Shown here in pieces: positions 19,948-29,180 of a stretch of 64,000 nucleotides of DNA. The notes under the pieces are model-generated. The model was not told where the DNA came from, ran no database searches, and worked only from the letters and a program-made list of their open reading frames with translations. Source of the stretch: Paenibacillus mendelii (GTDB lineage: Bacteria; Bacillota; Bacilli; Paenibacillales; Paenibacillaceae); assembly GCF_024498075.1 (NCBI RefSeq), contig NZ_JANHOF010000009.1, positions 62,001-126,000 of the forward strand, in the 5' to 3' direction. The position numbers were made by a program, and so were the translations under genes. Position 1 is the first letter of the stretch, and each line of letters begins with the position of its first letter.

Positions 19948-19981
19948 GGAGGAGGTCCCTAGGGAGCTCCTCCTTCTTTTC
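19948..19981 (+). terminator. Rho-independent terminator after small lipoprotein
   Basis: GGAGGAG at 19948-19954 pairs with CTCCTCC at 19967-19973, followed by TTCTTTTC. Confidence 0.75.
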
Positions 19982-20190
19982 ATTCATTGCCATGTAAAAG
20001 GGATCGTGATATATGGCTAAGTATTCACGGGCGGATATTAGATGAAATAAGTTATGAAAGGAAATAGCAATAATCTGTCCTGATTATGCAAAAAGTAGAC
20101 TTTTACGTTCAAAGACCTGGCAGGCTTGCTCTAGTACAATGAAACAAGAACTCATGATTCATATATACGGCATTACTTGGAGGTATAACT

Positions 20191-22494
20191 ATGGAGAATT
20201 ATCCATATCAGGATTCATCACTAGCTGTTGGAGATCGGGTCAAGGACCTGCTCGGCAGGATGACAATCGACGAAAAAATAGGACAGCTGGTCCAACTGTT
20301 CGGCTGGCAAGCCTGTACGCGAAGTGATGGACAGTTGAAGATGGTCGAGGAGTATAAAGAAATGATCGTCACTGGCGCTGTAGGATCGTTTTACGGTTTT
20401 TTGCGTGCCGACCCATGGACGGGCGTTACGCTCGAGACCGGACTGCAGCCGAAAGAAAGCGCCGAGGCCGTGAACAACGTTCAGCGTCTCGCGATGAATC
20501 ATACACGTCTGGGCATCCCGATCTTGTTTGGCGAAGAATGCGCGCATGGGCATATGTCGATCGGAGGTACGGTCTTTCCCGTACCGATAGCAGCAGCTAG
20601 TACGTGGAATCCAGAATTGTTCGAGCAGGCGAATGCTGCCGTGGCGGAGGAAACCAGATCAAGAGGCGGGGCAGCGACGTATTCGCCTATTCTCGACATC
20701 GTGCGCGATCCCCGATGGGGGCGAACGGAAGAAACATTCGGTGAAGATCCCATGTTGTGTGCAGCGATGGGGACTGCAGCGGTCCGGGGGATGCAGGGGG
20801 CGATTCCTGAGCGCGGTATTGCGGCGACAATCAAGCATTTTGCCGGATATGGCGCATCCGTTGGCGGGCGCAATGGCGCCCCTGTGCATATCGGTCCGAT
20901 CGAGCTTCGCGAGAAGGACCTGTATCCGTTCGAGAAAGCGGTGGAGGCCGGGGCAATGTCGGTCATGACGGCTTACAACGAGATCGACGGGATTCCATGC
21001 ACATCGAATAGGGATCTGTTAACCGGCATTTTGCGCGATGAATGGGGCTTCGACGGGTTCGTCATTACCGATTGCGGTGCGCTCGGGATGCTGGCGGGCG
21101 GTCACCGCGTTGCCGCAGACGGTGAGGAAGCGGCTGCCATGGCGCTGGAAGCGGGCGTCGATATGGAGATGTCGGGCGAGGTATTCAAAGCTCATTTGCG
21201 CTCGGCCATTCATTCGGGCAAAGTGTCCTTGGACGTTCTGAATCAAGCGGTATCACGTGTCTTAACGATTAAATTCAAGCTTGGATTGTTTGAAAATCCA
21301 TATGCCGATCCGGAACGTGCAGCACGAGTTGTCGGGTCTGATGCGCATCGCAAGCTTGCGCTGAAGGTAGCCCAAGAAGGAATCGTCCTTCTGCACAATC
21401 GCCAACGGACGCTCCCTTTATCGAAATCGTTGCGCAAATTGGCCGTCATTGGTCCCAATGCAGCGAATCGTTACAATCAGCTTGGCGATTATACATCACC
21501 ACAGCCGCCGGAAGCGATCGTTACGATCCTGCAAGGTATACGTGACAAGGTAGGCGCGGAGGTTGAAATTGCCTATGCTGAAGGATGCAGAATTCTTGGA
21601 GATGACCGATCCGGCTTTGCTGATGCGCTGGAAGCTGCCCGTTCGGCAGAAGCCGCGATCGTCGTCGTGGGCGGTTCCAGCGCCAGACAGTTCGGAGACA
21701 ACACAATCGATCCCGTGACAGGAGCTAATCTGGTGACGGAGGGCGATTCCGACATGGATTCCGGCGAAGGCGTGGATCGGACGGACTTGCGGTTGTCGGG
21801 CGTACAACTTGAATTGGTGAAGGCCATCCATGCGACGGGTGTTCCAGTCATCGTCGTATTCGTGAACGGCCGGCCTGTCAGCGAGCCCTGGATAGCCGAA
21901 CATATCGACGCCGTGCTGGAAGCATGGTATCCGGGACAAGAAGGCGGGCATGCGGTAGCGGATATCTTGTTCGGCGATTGCAATCCGTCGGGAAAAATGC
22001 CGATCTCGGTGCCCAGGAGCGTAGGGCAACTGCCGGTTTATTATAATCACCGGCGAACGAACGGCAAGCGTTATCTGGAGATGGATAATGAGCCGTTATA
22101 TCGGTTCGGGTACGGATTGAGTTATACAACATTCGCTTATTCCCGGATGTCCGTCGCCTCCGATCGGATAACCGCCGATGGTGAAACTACGGTCTCGATT
22201 GAAGTGATGAACACGGGAGCCATGGCGGGTCAAGAAGTCGTGCAAGTATACATTCGAGACGAGGTGGCATCAGTGACTCGTCCGGTTATGGAACTGAAGG
22301 CGTTTAAGAAAATTGCGCTGGAGCCGGGGGAAGCGGCTACGGTCAGCTTTACGATTGGTCCGGAACAGCTCGGATTTGTGAATAAATCGCTACAACGGGT
22401 TGTTGAGCCCGGCCTGTTTACAATATTGGCAGGAGGAGCTTCCTCCGCTTTGCTGGAAGCGGCATTGAATGTCGACCAAGCGTCCGCAGAATGA
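20191..22494 (+). CDS. Glycoside hydrolase family 3 (beta-glucosidase-like)
   Basis: 767 residues, the complete three-domain arrangement: TIM barrel (1-320), alpha/beta sandwich with GDYTSPQPP and WYPGQEGGHAVADILFGD, and a C-terminal fibronectin III-like domain from about 660. The nucleophile is Asp294 in GFVITDCGAL; KHFAGYGAS (215-223) is the substrate-binding KH motif. No signal peptide, so cytosolic. The substrate could be beta-glucoside, beta-xyloside or similar. ATG 20191 has TGGAGG 8 bases upstream. It leads a two-gene operon with the GH38-like gene (30-base gap). Confidence 0.92.
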   Translation: MENYPYQDSSLAVGDRVKDLLGRMTIDEKIGQLVQLFGWQACTRSDGQLKMVEEYKEMIVTGAVGSFYGFLRADPWTGVTLETGLQPKESAEAVNNVQRLAMNHTRLGIPILFGEECAHGHMSIGGTVFPVPIAAASTWNPELFEQANAAVAEETRSRGGAATYSPILDIVRDPRWGRTEETFGEDPMLCAAMGTAAVRGMQGAIPERGIAATIKHFAGYGASVGGRNGAPVHIGPIELREKDLYPFEKAVEAGAMSVMTAYNEIDGIPCTSNRDLLTGILRDEWGFDGFVITDCGALGMLAGGHRVAADGEEAAAMALEAGVDMEMSGEVFKAHLRSAIHSGKVSLDVLNQAVSRVLTIKFKLGLFENPYADPERAARVVGSDAHRKLALKVAQEGIVLLHNRQRTLPLSKSLRKLAVIGPNAANRYNQLGDYTSPQPPEAIVTILQGIRDKVGAEVEIAYAEGCRILGDDRSGFADALEAARSAEAAIVVVGGSSARQFGDNTIDPVTGANLVTEGDSDMDSGEGVDRTDLRLSGVQLELVKAIHATGVPVIVVFVNGRPVSEPWIAEHIDAVLEAWYPGQEGGHAVADILFGDCNPSGKMPISVPRSVGQLPVYYNHRRTNGKRYLEMDNEPLYRFGYGLSYTTFAYSRMSVASDRITADGETTVSIEVMNTGAMAGQEVVQVYIRDEVASVTRPVMELKAFKKIALEPGEAATVSFTIGPEQLGFVNKSLQRVVEPGLFTILAGGASSALLEAALNVDQASAE

Positions 22495-22524
22495 ATACTG
22501 AAGGACTCATAAAGGAGAACCGTG

Positions 22525-24960
22525 ATGACGAAGCCTAAGAATTGGACAATCTATGCGATCCAGCATTCACATACTGATGTCGGTTATACCGAGCGTCAAG
22601 AGAAAATCCGGCAATATCACGTTGATTTTATCCGACAAGCACTAACCATTGTACGGGAGATCCGTTCGGGCAACCGACCGGATTGGCAAGGGTACAAGTG
22701 GGTATGCGAAACGTTTTGGCCGATAGAGTCATTCCTGAGCAAGGCAACGGACAGCGAACGGGAGGAGCTTGCCGAGGCGTTCCGGCAAGGGGATTTCGGT
22801 ATATCCGGAACGTACCTGAACATGAGCGAACTGGTCGGCAAAGAGCTGCTCGAAGCCATGCTGAAGCGTATTTGCGATTATGCGCAATCCATTGATGTTA
22901 AGGTTGAATCCGCGATGACGGCGGATATAACCGGTTTCGGCTGGGGATATGGACAGGTATTGGCTGACAAGGGGATCAAGAATCTGATTACCTGTATTCA
23001 CACGCACCACTCCATGTTTCCGCTGCGGAAGAAGCAGACTCCGTTCTGGTGGGAAACGCCTGGAGGAGACCGCATTCTAACCTGGAGCGGTGAGCATTAT
23101 GTATTCGGCAATGATCTGGGCATTATGCCGGGTCTTGGCGGTTCCTATACGATTCGCGACGAGCTGGATACGTCTCGGGGCGTTTCGTTTGAGCAAGCGG
23201 AAATCCGGATCCTCCGTTACCTCGAGCAGTTGGAGAAGGACGGTTATCCGTTCCTGTTCGTTCCGGTCATGCTGTCTGGATTGCCTACAGACAACGGTTC
23301 CCCCAACCCATTGATGATGGAGTTCGTCCATAAGTGGAACGAGAAACATGGCGGGTCGATTCGCATTCAACCGGCTACGTTGGATGACTTCTTTGCAGAA
23401 GTGCGCAAATCCGAAGTGGATATCCCGGTGTACCGTGGAGACTGGCCGGATTGGTGGACGGATGGAACGATTTCGACGCCGATGCATGTGCAAGTGTTTC
23501 GGGAGGCGCAGCGCGTGTATGAGAAAGTAAGGCAATTGGATCCGAAACGCGAGATCATCAAAGAAGAAGACATTAAGCGAATAGAAGACGAATTAGTCTT
23601 GTTCGCAGAGCACACTTGGGGCTACCATTCATCCGTTTCGGAGCCATGGAACCCGTTCGTGCAGGAGCTGGGCGTCCGTAAAGATGCCTTCGCGGCGAAT
23701 GCAAGTACGCTCGCCCATACCGCGCTGTATGATATTTTGGAGGCGAAGGGGGATGCTTTGCTCGCCCCGGACCGGCCGCTGCTGTTTCGAATTCACAATC
23801 CATATTCTTATGTGCAGGAGGATTATGCGCATTTCATTATGGAGTTCTGGCATCATGACGAGATCAAACGCGGTTTCGAAGTGGTTGATAAGGAAAGCGG
23901 CGAGGTGTACCCTTCCCAGCTAAGGATAGCGCCACGGGGAGTTATCGTTACGATTCCGGTAACGCTGCAGCCGGGGGAAGAGCGAACGATTCGGATTCGA
24001 CCGGTGATCAAGCCTGGTGGCGTTACGGCCTTTGGAGCCGATTTGCTCGGGTCAGACAGAATCTTGGATATCGAAGATCCGAATAGAGCTGCTGCTTTGA
24101 ATGTGACATATACTTCAATGGATACCCCGTTTGCTAGGATTGAGTGGAGGATGGGAGATGGCATTACCTCCTGGATGGATAAGCGGACAGGCCAGGAGAT
24201 GCTTCGCCCGGATCGGAATCATCATGCATTCAGTCCCGTATATGACGTGACGAAAGCGGCTAAGGTCGAAGAAATGAATGATATCCGCCGCAAAATGGGG
24301 CGCAATCGCAAAGGGCCCGACGCGACCGTGTCTGTAGGGGAACTGGTCAAAGCTGAGATCATCGACAAAGGAGACGTGTACGCCACGGTTCGGCTCACTT
24401 ATAACGTCAATGGCTGCTCGCACTATTCCCTGCTGGTGACGGGGTACGCCGACAAGCCGCGTGTAGATGTGGCGGTTCGCATGCATAAGGAGAGTGTCTG
24501 GGATCCGGAAAACGTCTATATCTCGATTCCCTTCGGAGCGCCGATCCGGGCAGGTGAACAGGAGCTGTGGATCGATAAGCTGCAGGCACCTGTCCGTCCG
24601 CGCATCGACCAGCTGCCAGGCAGTCTAATCGACTATTATTGCCTTGACGAGGGGGCAGTCTATGTTGCGGAGAATGAAGGCGTGGCCATCGCGATGCCGG
24701 ACACACCTCTTATTCAATTAGGCTCGCTCCGTCACGAGTTCCGTCTGCTGCAAGGGGACGAGGGCTTGCAGGACGATCCGGCTCACTTGTATGCGTGGCC
24801 AATGAACAATTACTGGGAAACGAACTTCCGGGCAACGCTGGGCGGGTTTTACGAATTCCGTTATTTCATCGCTTGGGGAGAAGCATACGGGCAGCCGGCT
24901 GCGGCGCTGGAAGCATGCCGAGGGATGAATGCCGGCATTCTGGCTTGGCGAGTTAAGTAA
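22525..24960 (+). CDS. DUF5054 / GH38-like glycosidase-type protein
   Basis: 811 residues. The N-terminal barrel resembles the GH38 alpha-mannosidase catalytic domain: QHSHTDVGYT carries the metal-binding HxD, TADITGFGWG the likely nucleophile aspartate, and LFAEHTWGYHSS a second metal histidine. Large C-terminal beta domains follow (about 430-811). I associate this layout with DUF5054 proteins, for which I know of no characterised substrate. The ATG at 22525 is 7 bases after AAAGGAG; the GTG at 22522 is also possible. A GH125-like remnant directly downstream fits a mannoside or N-glycan connection. Confidence 0.72.
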   Translation: MTKPKNWTIYAIQHSHTDVGYTERQEKIRQYHVDFIRQALTIVREIRSGNRPDWQGYKWVCETFWPIESFLSKATDSEREELAEAFRQGDFGISGTYLNMSELVGKELLEAMLKRICDYAQSIDVKVESAMTADITGFGWGYGQVLADKGIKNLITCIHTHHSMFPLRKKQTPFWWETPGGDRILTWSGEHYVFGNDLGIMPGLGGSYTIRDELDTSRGVSFEQAEIRILRYLEQLEKDGYPFLFVPVMLSGLPTDNGSPNPLMMEFVHKWNEKHGGSIRIQPATLDDFFAEVRKSEVDIPVYRGDWPDWWTDGTISTPMHVQVFREAQRVYEKVRQLDPKREIIKEEDIKRIEDELVLFAEHTWGYHSSVSEPWNPFVQELGVRKDAFAANASTLAHTALYDILEAKGDALLAPDRPLLFRIHNPYSYVQEDYAHFIMEFWHHDEIKRGFEVVDKESGEVYPSQLRIAPRGVIVTIPVTLQPGEERTIRIRPVIKPGGVTAFGADLLGSDRILDIEDPNRAAALNVTYTSMDTPFARIEWRMGDGITSWMDKRTGQEMLRPDRNHHAFSPVYDVTKAAKVEEMNDIRRKMGRNRKGPDATVSVGELVKAEIIDKGDVYATVRLTYNVNGCSHYSLLVTGYADKPRVDVAVRMHKESVWDPENVYISIPFGAPIRAGEQELWIDKLQAPVRPRIDQLPGSLIDYYCLDEGAVYVAENEGVAIAMPDTPLIQLGSLRHEFRLLQGDEGLQDDPAHLYAWPMNNYWETNFRATLGGFYEFRYFIAWGEAYGQPAAALEACRGMNAGILAWRVK

Positions 24961-25113
24961 TCGGTCCGTCCACAAACGGGATATATGCATGAAGGCTTCC
25001 ATGCCGATGGTCCTGCCGTGTTCACGCGCTCCTGGCTCGCATGGTCGAATAGTATCTTCTCCCAGCTGGTTCTGAAAGCATTGGACAGAGGCTTATTGGA
25101 GAACCAGGCATAA
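24961..25113 (+). pseudogene. C-terminal remnant of a GH125 exo-alpha-1,6-mannosidase gene
   Basis: Directly after the stop of the GH38-like gene, and in the same frame, the sequence encodes about 45 residues containing GYMHEGFH and FTRSWLAWSNSIF and ends with a natural stop at 25113, 22 bases before a perfect terminator. This pattern (MHESFH ... TRxWFAWANSLF) is the conserved C-terminal end of GH125 as I recall it. No start codon with a ribosome site precedes it and the rest of the gene is gone. A deletion between two adjacent mannosidase genes is the simplest explanation. Confidence 0.6.
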
Positions 25114-25135
25114 ATCCTATATTTCAAAATGGAAG

Positions 25136-25173
25136 ATGACATTCAGGCTGACTATAGCCTGAATGTCATTTTG
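25136..25173 (+). terminator. Strong rho-independent terminator
   Basis: A perfect 14-bp stem, ATGACATTCAGGCT at 25136-25149 with AGCCTGAATGTCAT at 25156-25169, loop GACTAT, then TTTTGG. It ends the GH3 / GH38-like / GH125-remnant transcript. Confidence 0.8.
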
Positions 25174-25182
25174 GTTATGAAG

Positions 25183-25224
25183 AGCCGAGCCGGATTCAGG
25201 GACAGATCTGGATCCGGCTCGGCT
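25183..25224. other. Second perfect hairpin, no T run
   Basis: AGCCGAGCCGGAT at 25183-25195 pairs perfectly with ATCCGGCTCGGCT at 25212-25224. It sits just after the previous terminator and before the decayed minus-strand genes, so it may terminate transcripts arriving from the right. Confidence 0.45.
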
Positions 25225-25241
25225 TATGTGAGTGGTTTATT

Positions 25242-25524
25242 TTATTTCGACAGACAGTAGAAGGTGCTGGTCAGCGTGATGCTGTCGTCGTTCATCCTTC
25301 GAGGAGGAACGACGACAGAAACTTGTGAGAAGCCAGCGCCTGCTCGGCCGTTGCATTCTTTAATTCGAACAAATAAATGCCGTTGTACTCGCTCGACTTC
25401 CCGATATGACCCGAGAATGGTGCTAATCGGGTGTTGTCAACGACAATTACGGTTGATGATCGAAGAGTCATAAAGGGGACGATGGAGCAGATCACTATCA
25501 CGGCCAAAAAGCTGATTTACTCAC
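25242..25524 (-). pseudogene. Decayed small gene next to the gerB remnant
   Basis: Three short minus-strand frames read as one protein if two single-base errors are corrected: a GTG start overlapping the gerB stop (VSKSAFWP...), then VICSIVPFMTLRSSTVIVVD through ALASHKFLSSFLLEG, then, one frame over at a GGATGA, NDDSITLTSTFYCLSK and a stop at 25242. The product would be a protein of about 93 residues with one N-terminal membrane helix. I do not recognise the family. A perfect 12-bp inverted repeat (25282-25293 / 25307-25318) lies inside the second break. Both the reconstruction and its link to gerB are inference. Confidence 0.45.
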
Positions 25525-26365
25525 GACTGCTCTTCTTTCTTATCAGAGCAATCGCGAGTAACAATAACGGTATCATCGTTTGTATGGTTAGCGCATAAAA
25601 AGGAGTCGTTGTTACGAAAAAATTGGCCAATTCCTGTAAGTTAGCGGCAGACCACATACTGATCAATAAGAGCAAAAAACCAATAGGCATTACGATAGGA
25701 CGGTATGCGGAAATATTTAACCATAGGGCAGTTCCAAGAGAGATGGCAAATAAGAACACGGAAATTTTGATAAAAACACCACCAACATAAATCGCCATTA
25801 CAATCGCTTCAAGATGTTCAAAAAGATTGGCAATGCTAATAAACCGAGTAGCGTTAATCATAGGAAAAGTGATGCTGCCAGTAATCCCGCCGAATAATAA
25901 TAGAGGAATAAAATCAAACAATATAAAAGTAGGGACGACAAGATGCACAGCATATAAACCCCATTTCATTCCTTTGTTTTGACGAAAACCATGCTCCCCA
26001 TAATGACCACGATCGGAGTTTGAACAAGAAACGAAGAATGAATAAACTCCCCGTATTCCCGAATAACCGTGCCATTCAAGTGCAAATAAAACAATAAAAA
26101 GAGAGTCCGAGGATTTTTCCAGGTATTGTATCGATAATGCGTTGACTGTATTCAACCATCGTTTGTTTGGGATACAACTTGCTCAATCGATAGCAAGATA
26201 CACATTCAAATACCCAATAATAGAGGCAATAATGGGTGATAGCCAAGCATCTTGCTTTGCATATATAGCCGTGAGCGAAGGCATGAGGATTAGTCCAGAC
26301 GCCATGATCGTCGGGTGCATCATGAGCACCATCTGAAACCCTGATATTTTACCTTTCTCAATCAA
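25517..26365 (-). pseudogene. Decayed gerB (spore germination B subunit)
   Basis: Two minus-strand pieces match the intact gerB genes at 28095 and 29177. The first (from a TTG at 26365 behind GAGGTGAT) reads IEKGKISGFQM to SIIGYLNVYLAID and then hits a stop; the second ends RKKSSRE at 25517. Between them lie at least one frameshift and a deletion of roughly 90-100 codons, since GSMVF-like sequence runs straight into NKGMKWGLYAV. An intact gene would be about 1090 bases; this one is about 850. It cannot make a functional receptor subunit. Confidence 0.85.
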
Positions 26366-26517
26366 CTGTATCACCTCAAGCTTCAGAATAATTATAAAGT
26401 ATTCCCACAAATTGCATTAAAATTCAGGGATGTCATTCAATGAAGAGTGATGTTCAGGAGGGTATAGAAGTATCTTATTCGGGTGAAAATGGATTGAAAT
26501 GAAGTAAGGAGATAACC

Positions 26518-28098
26518 ATGCGCTTTGTCAAAAAAGCATTCAAAAATTTACTGGGATCTAGTTCGCATAAACCATTGAATAACAGCCAGCAGGAGGCTAA
26601 CCAACAACCCACTCTCTCCATGAATTTGAATGAAAACTTGCAAGCGTTGGATTCCATCTATGCGGATTGTTCGGATATCGTCATCCACAACTTTTTGATT
26701 GCGGGAAAAACAAAAGCATTACTTATCTATATCGAAGGCCTGTCCAACATCGATTTGATCCATCAGCATGTGCTTGCTCCTCTTATGCAGGAGTCGGTGG
26801 CGGAAGATGCTAATACAAATAGGATTCTTCAAACGAAGATCTCTGTTTCCAACAGGAAAAACGTCGTGACGGTCGTCGATGTGATCGAGCAAATTTCAAA
26901 CGGAAATCCGGTACTCCTTGTCGATCAACAACGGCAGGGCATCGCTTTAGGACTGGCAAAGTGGGAAAAACGCGGGGTTGAAGAGCCGATGGCCGAAAGC
27001 GTTATCCGAGGACCGCGTGAAGGGTTCACGGAAACGTTAGGGATTAATACCTCTTTGTTACGAAGAAAGATCAAAAGTCCCGCGCTGAAAATGAAATCGA
27101 TAAAAGTCGGGCGCTATACGCAGACCCAGATCGTTATTGCCTATATCGAGGGGATCGCAGAGCCTACCTTGATCGAAGAGGTAGAGAATCGGATACAACG
27201 AATCGATATGGATGGCATATTGGAGAGCGGGTATATCGAGGAGATGATTGAGGATAACCCCCTCTCCCCTTTCCCTCAGCTCCTGACGACAGAACGGCCA
27301 GATGTTGCGACTGGATCTTTATTGGAAGGCCGCGTAGTTATTCTGGTGGATGGGACCCCCTTTGTCCTTATTGCGCCGACAACGCTCGCTTCCTTAATGC
27401 ATTCACCGGAAGATTATTATCAAAGGTTTATGATCAGTACATTAATTCGTTGGTTGCGTTATTCGTTCTTTCTTATTTCCTTGCTCGTACCTTCGGCTTA
27501 TGTTGCGATCCTTACGTACCATCAAGAGATGATTCCGACCACTCTTCTGCTCAGCGTTGCCAAGTCCAGAGAAGAGATTCCATTTCCAGCACTCGTTGAG
27601 GCTTTTCTTATGGAGATTACTTTCGAAGCGCTGCGTGAAGCAGGAGTTCGACTGCCCAAGCAGGTTGGTGCTGCCGTCAGCATTGTCGGAGCCCTTGTCA
27701 TCGGGCAAGCCGCGACTTCAGCCGGACTCGTCTCCGCTCCTATGGTCATGGTAGTCGCGATTACGGGAATCGCTTCCTTCATGATCCCTCACTACACAAT
27801 AGGAATCGCATTAAGGATGCTGCGATTCCCCATCATGATCCTTGCGGGTATGCTGGGATTGCTTGGCCTGATGCTTGGGATCATTATGATCGTCATCCAC
27901 CTCTGTACGCTTCGTTCTTTTGGCGTTCCGTACCTGAGTCCGCTCGCCCCAATGAAAGGCCGCGATATGAAAGATGTACTGTTTCGTGCCCCGTTATGGA
28001 TGCTAAACACTCGTCCGCATTTAACAGGAGAAGAAAACAAGTACCGTCAAGCTCCAGGGCAGAAACCAGATCCAACCAAGGGCGGGGAACATGGATGA
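26518..28098 (+). CDS. GerA family spore germination protein (A subunit)
   Basis: 526 residues. A soluble N-terminal region of about 310 residues includes VIRGPREGFTE and TTERPDVATGSLLEGRVVILVDGTPF, followed by about five membrane helices and a hydrophilic tail. ATG 26518 follows AAGGAG by 8 bases. First gene of a five-gene receptor operon (A-B-B-C-D order); its TGA overlaps the next ATG. Expression would be expected in the forespore under sigma-G, but I could not find a convincing sigma-G promoter by eye. Confidence 0.93.
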   Translation: MRFVKKAFKNLLGSSSHKPLNNSQQEANQQPTLSMNLNENLQALDSIYADCSDIVIHNFLIAGKTKALLIYIEGLSNIDLIHQHVLAPLMQESVAEDANTNRILQTKISVSNRKNVVTVVDVIEQISNGNPVLLVDQQRQGIALGLAKWEKRGVEEPMAESVIRGPREGFTETLGINTSLLRRKIKSPALKMKSIKVGRYTQTQIVIAYIEGIAEPTLIEEVENRIQRIDMDGILESGYIEEMIEDNPLSPFPQLLTTERPDVATGSLLEGRVVILVDGTPFVLIAPTTLASLMHSPEDYYQRFMISTLIRWLRYSFFLISLLVPSAYVAILTYHQEMIPTTLLLSVAKSREEIPFPALVEAFLMEITFEALREAGVRLPKQVGAAVSIVGALVIGQAATSAGLVSAPMVMVVAITGIASFMIPHYTIGIALRMLRFPIMILAGMLGLLGLMLGIIMIVIHLCTLRSFGVPYLSPLAPMKGRDMKDVLFRAPLWMLNTRPHLTGEENKYRQAPGQKPDPTKGGEHG

Positions 28099-29180
28099 TT
28101 GAAAAAGGCAAAATATCCGCTTACCAGATGGGGATCTTGATGTTCCCGACGATACTGGCTACGGCTCTTCTCTTTGTACCGTCTATCACGGCACAACATG
28201 CGGAAAGGGATCTGTGGCTTTCGCCGATATGGGCTTCCTCTATCGGATTTTTTATCGTGTATATTGTTTATCAATTGAATAAGCTCTACCCAGAGATGAG
28301 CATCATTGAATACAGCACTCACATTATCGGCCGGATTCCGGGAAAGCTGATCGGCCTCGTCTATATCGTCTTTTATCTGCACGTGAATGGCATCGTCATC
28401 AGAGAATACGGAGAGTTCGTTGTGAGCTCATCTCTTATTACTACTCCATTGGTTATCCTATTGGGGAGTATGGTGCTGGTTTGTGCTTTCGCAGTTCGGG
28501 GCGGCGTGGAAGTTTTGGGAAGGTGCGCCCAAATTTTCATGCCGGGCGTGACGTTACTTTTTTTATTGCTTATTGTTCTGCTCATTCCGGATTTGCATTC
28601 GAACAACATGTTTCCGATGATGGAGCACGGATTGAAACCTTCTATTTTAGGTTCTATTGTACCGCAGGGCTGGCTTAGTGAATTCATGCTCACCTCATTT
28701 CTCTTCCCATTTCTCTCTGATCGGGAAAAAGGGATGAAATGGGGGATGATCTCGGTCGTTGCCGTGATGCTTCTCATGGTGCTTACCAATTTTGCCATAC
28801 TCTTTTTATTTGGAGGAATTACTGGTGATTTGGTTTATCCGGTAATGACCGCGGCAAAATATATTTCCCTTGCCGGCTTTTTTGAACATTTGGAGTCTAT
28901 TGTAATGGCGATTTGGGTGGCGAGCGCGTTTGTCAAAATCTCTGTGTTCTATTATGTGATTGTTCTAGGCACCGCACAATGGTTGAATCTCTCCGATTAT
29001 CGGCCGCTCGTACTTCCAATCGGCTTTATATTGCTGCTATTCAGTCTCTGGGCAGCACCCAATCTGCAGGAATTGACCCATTTTCTTGGTACGTCAAGTA
29101 CTTTTTATTTTGTATCCGTGCAAGTAGGTATCCCCTTGTTGTTGTTATCCATCACTTTAGTTAAGGGTGAAAAAAAATGA
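28095..29180 (+). CDS. GerB family spore germination permease-like protein, copy 1
   Basis: 361 residues, ten predicted membrane helices of the amino-acid-permease-like GerB/endospore-germination family. It starts MIEKGKISAYQM; the ATG at 28095 overlaps the gerA stop (ATGA). Conserved stretches REYGEFV, CAFAVRGGVEVLGRCAQIF and SDREKGMKWGMISV are shared with copy 2 and with the decayed gerB. B subunits are thought to bind the germinant. Confidence 0.93.
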   Translation: MIEKGKISAYQMGILMFPTILATALLFVPSITAQHAERDLWLSPIWASSIGFFIVYIVYQLNKLYPEMSIIEYSTHIIGRIPGKLIGLVYIVFYLHVNGIVIREYGEFVVSSSLITTPLVILLGSMVLVCAFAVRGGVEVLGRCAQIFMPGVTLLFLLLIVLLIPDLHSNNMFPMMEHGLKPSILGSIVPQGWLSEFMLTSFLFPFLSDREKGMKWGMISVVAVMLLMVLTNFAILFLFGGITGDLVYPVMTAAKYISLAGFFEHLESIVMAIWVASAFVKISVFYYVIVLGTAQWLNLSDYRPLVLPIGFILLLFSLWAAPNLQELTHFLGTSSTFYFVSVQVGIPLLLLSITLVKGEKK

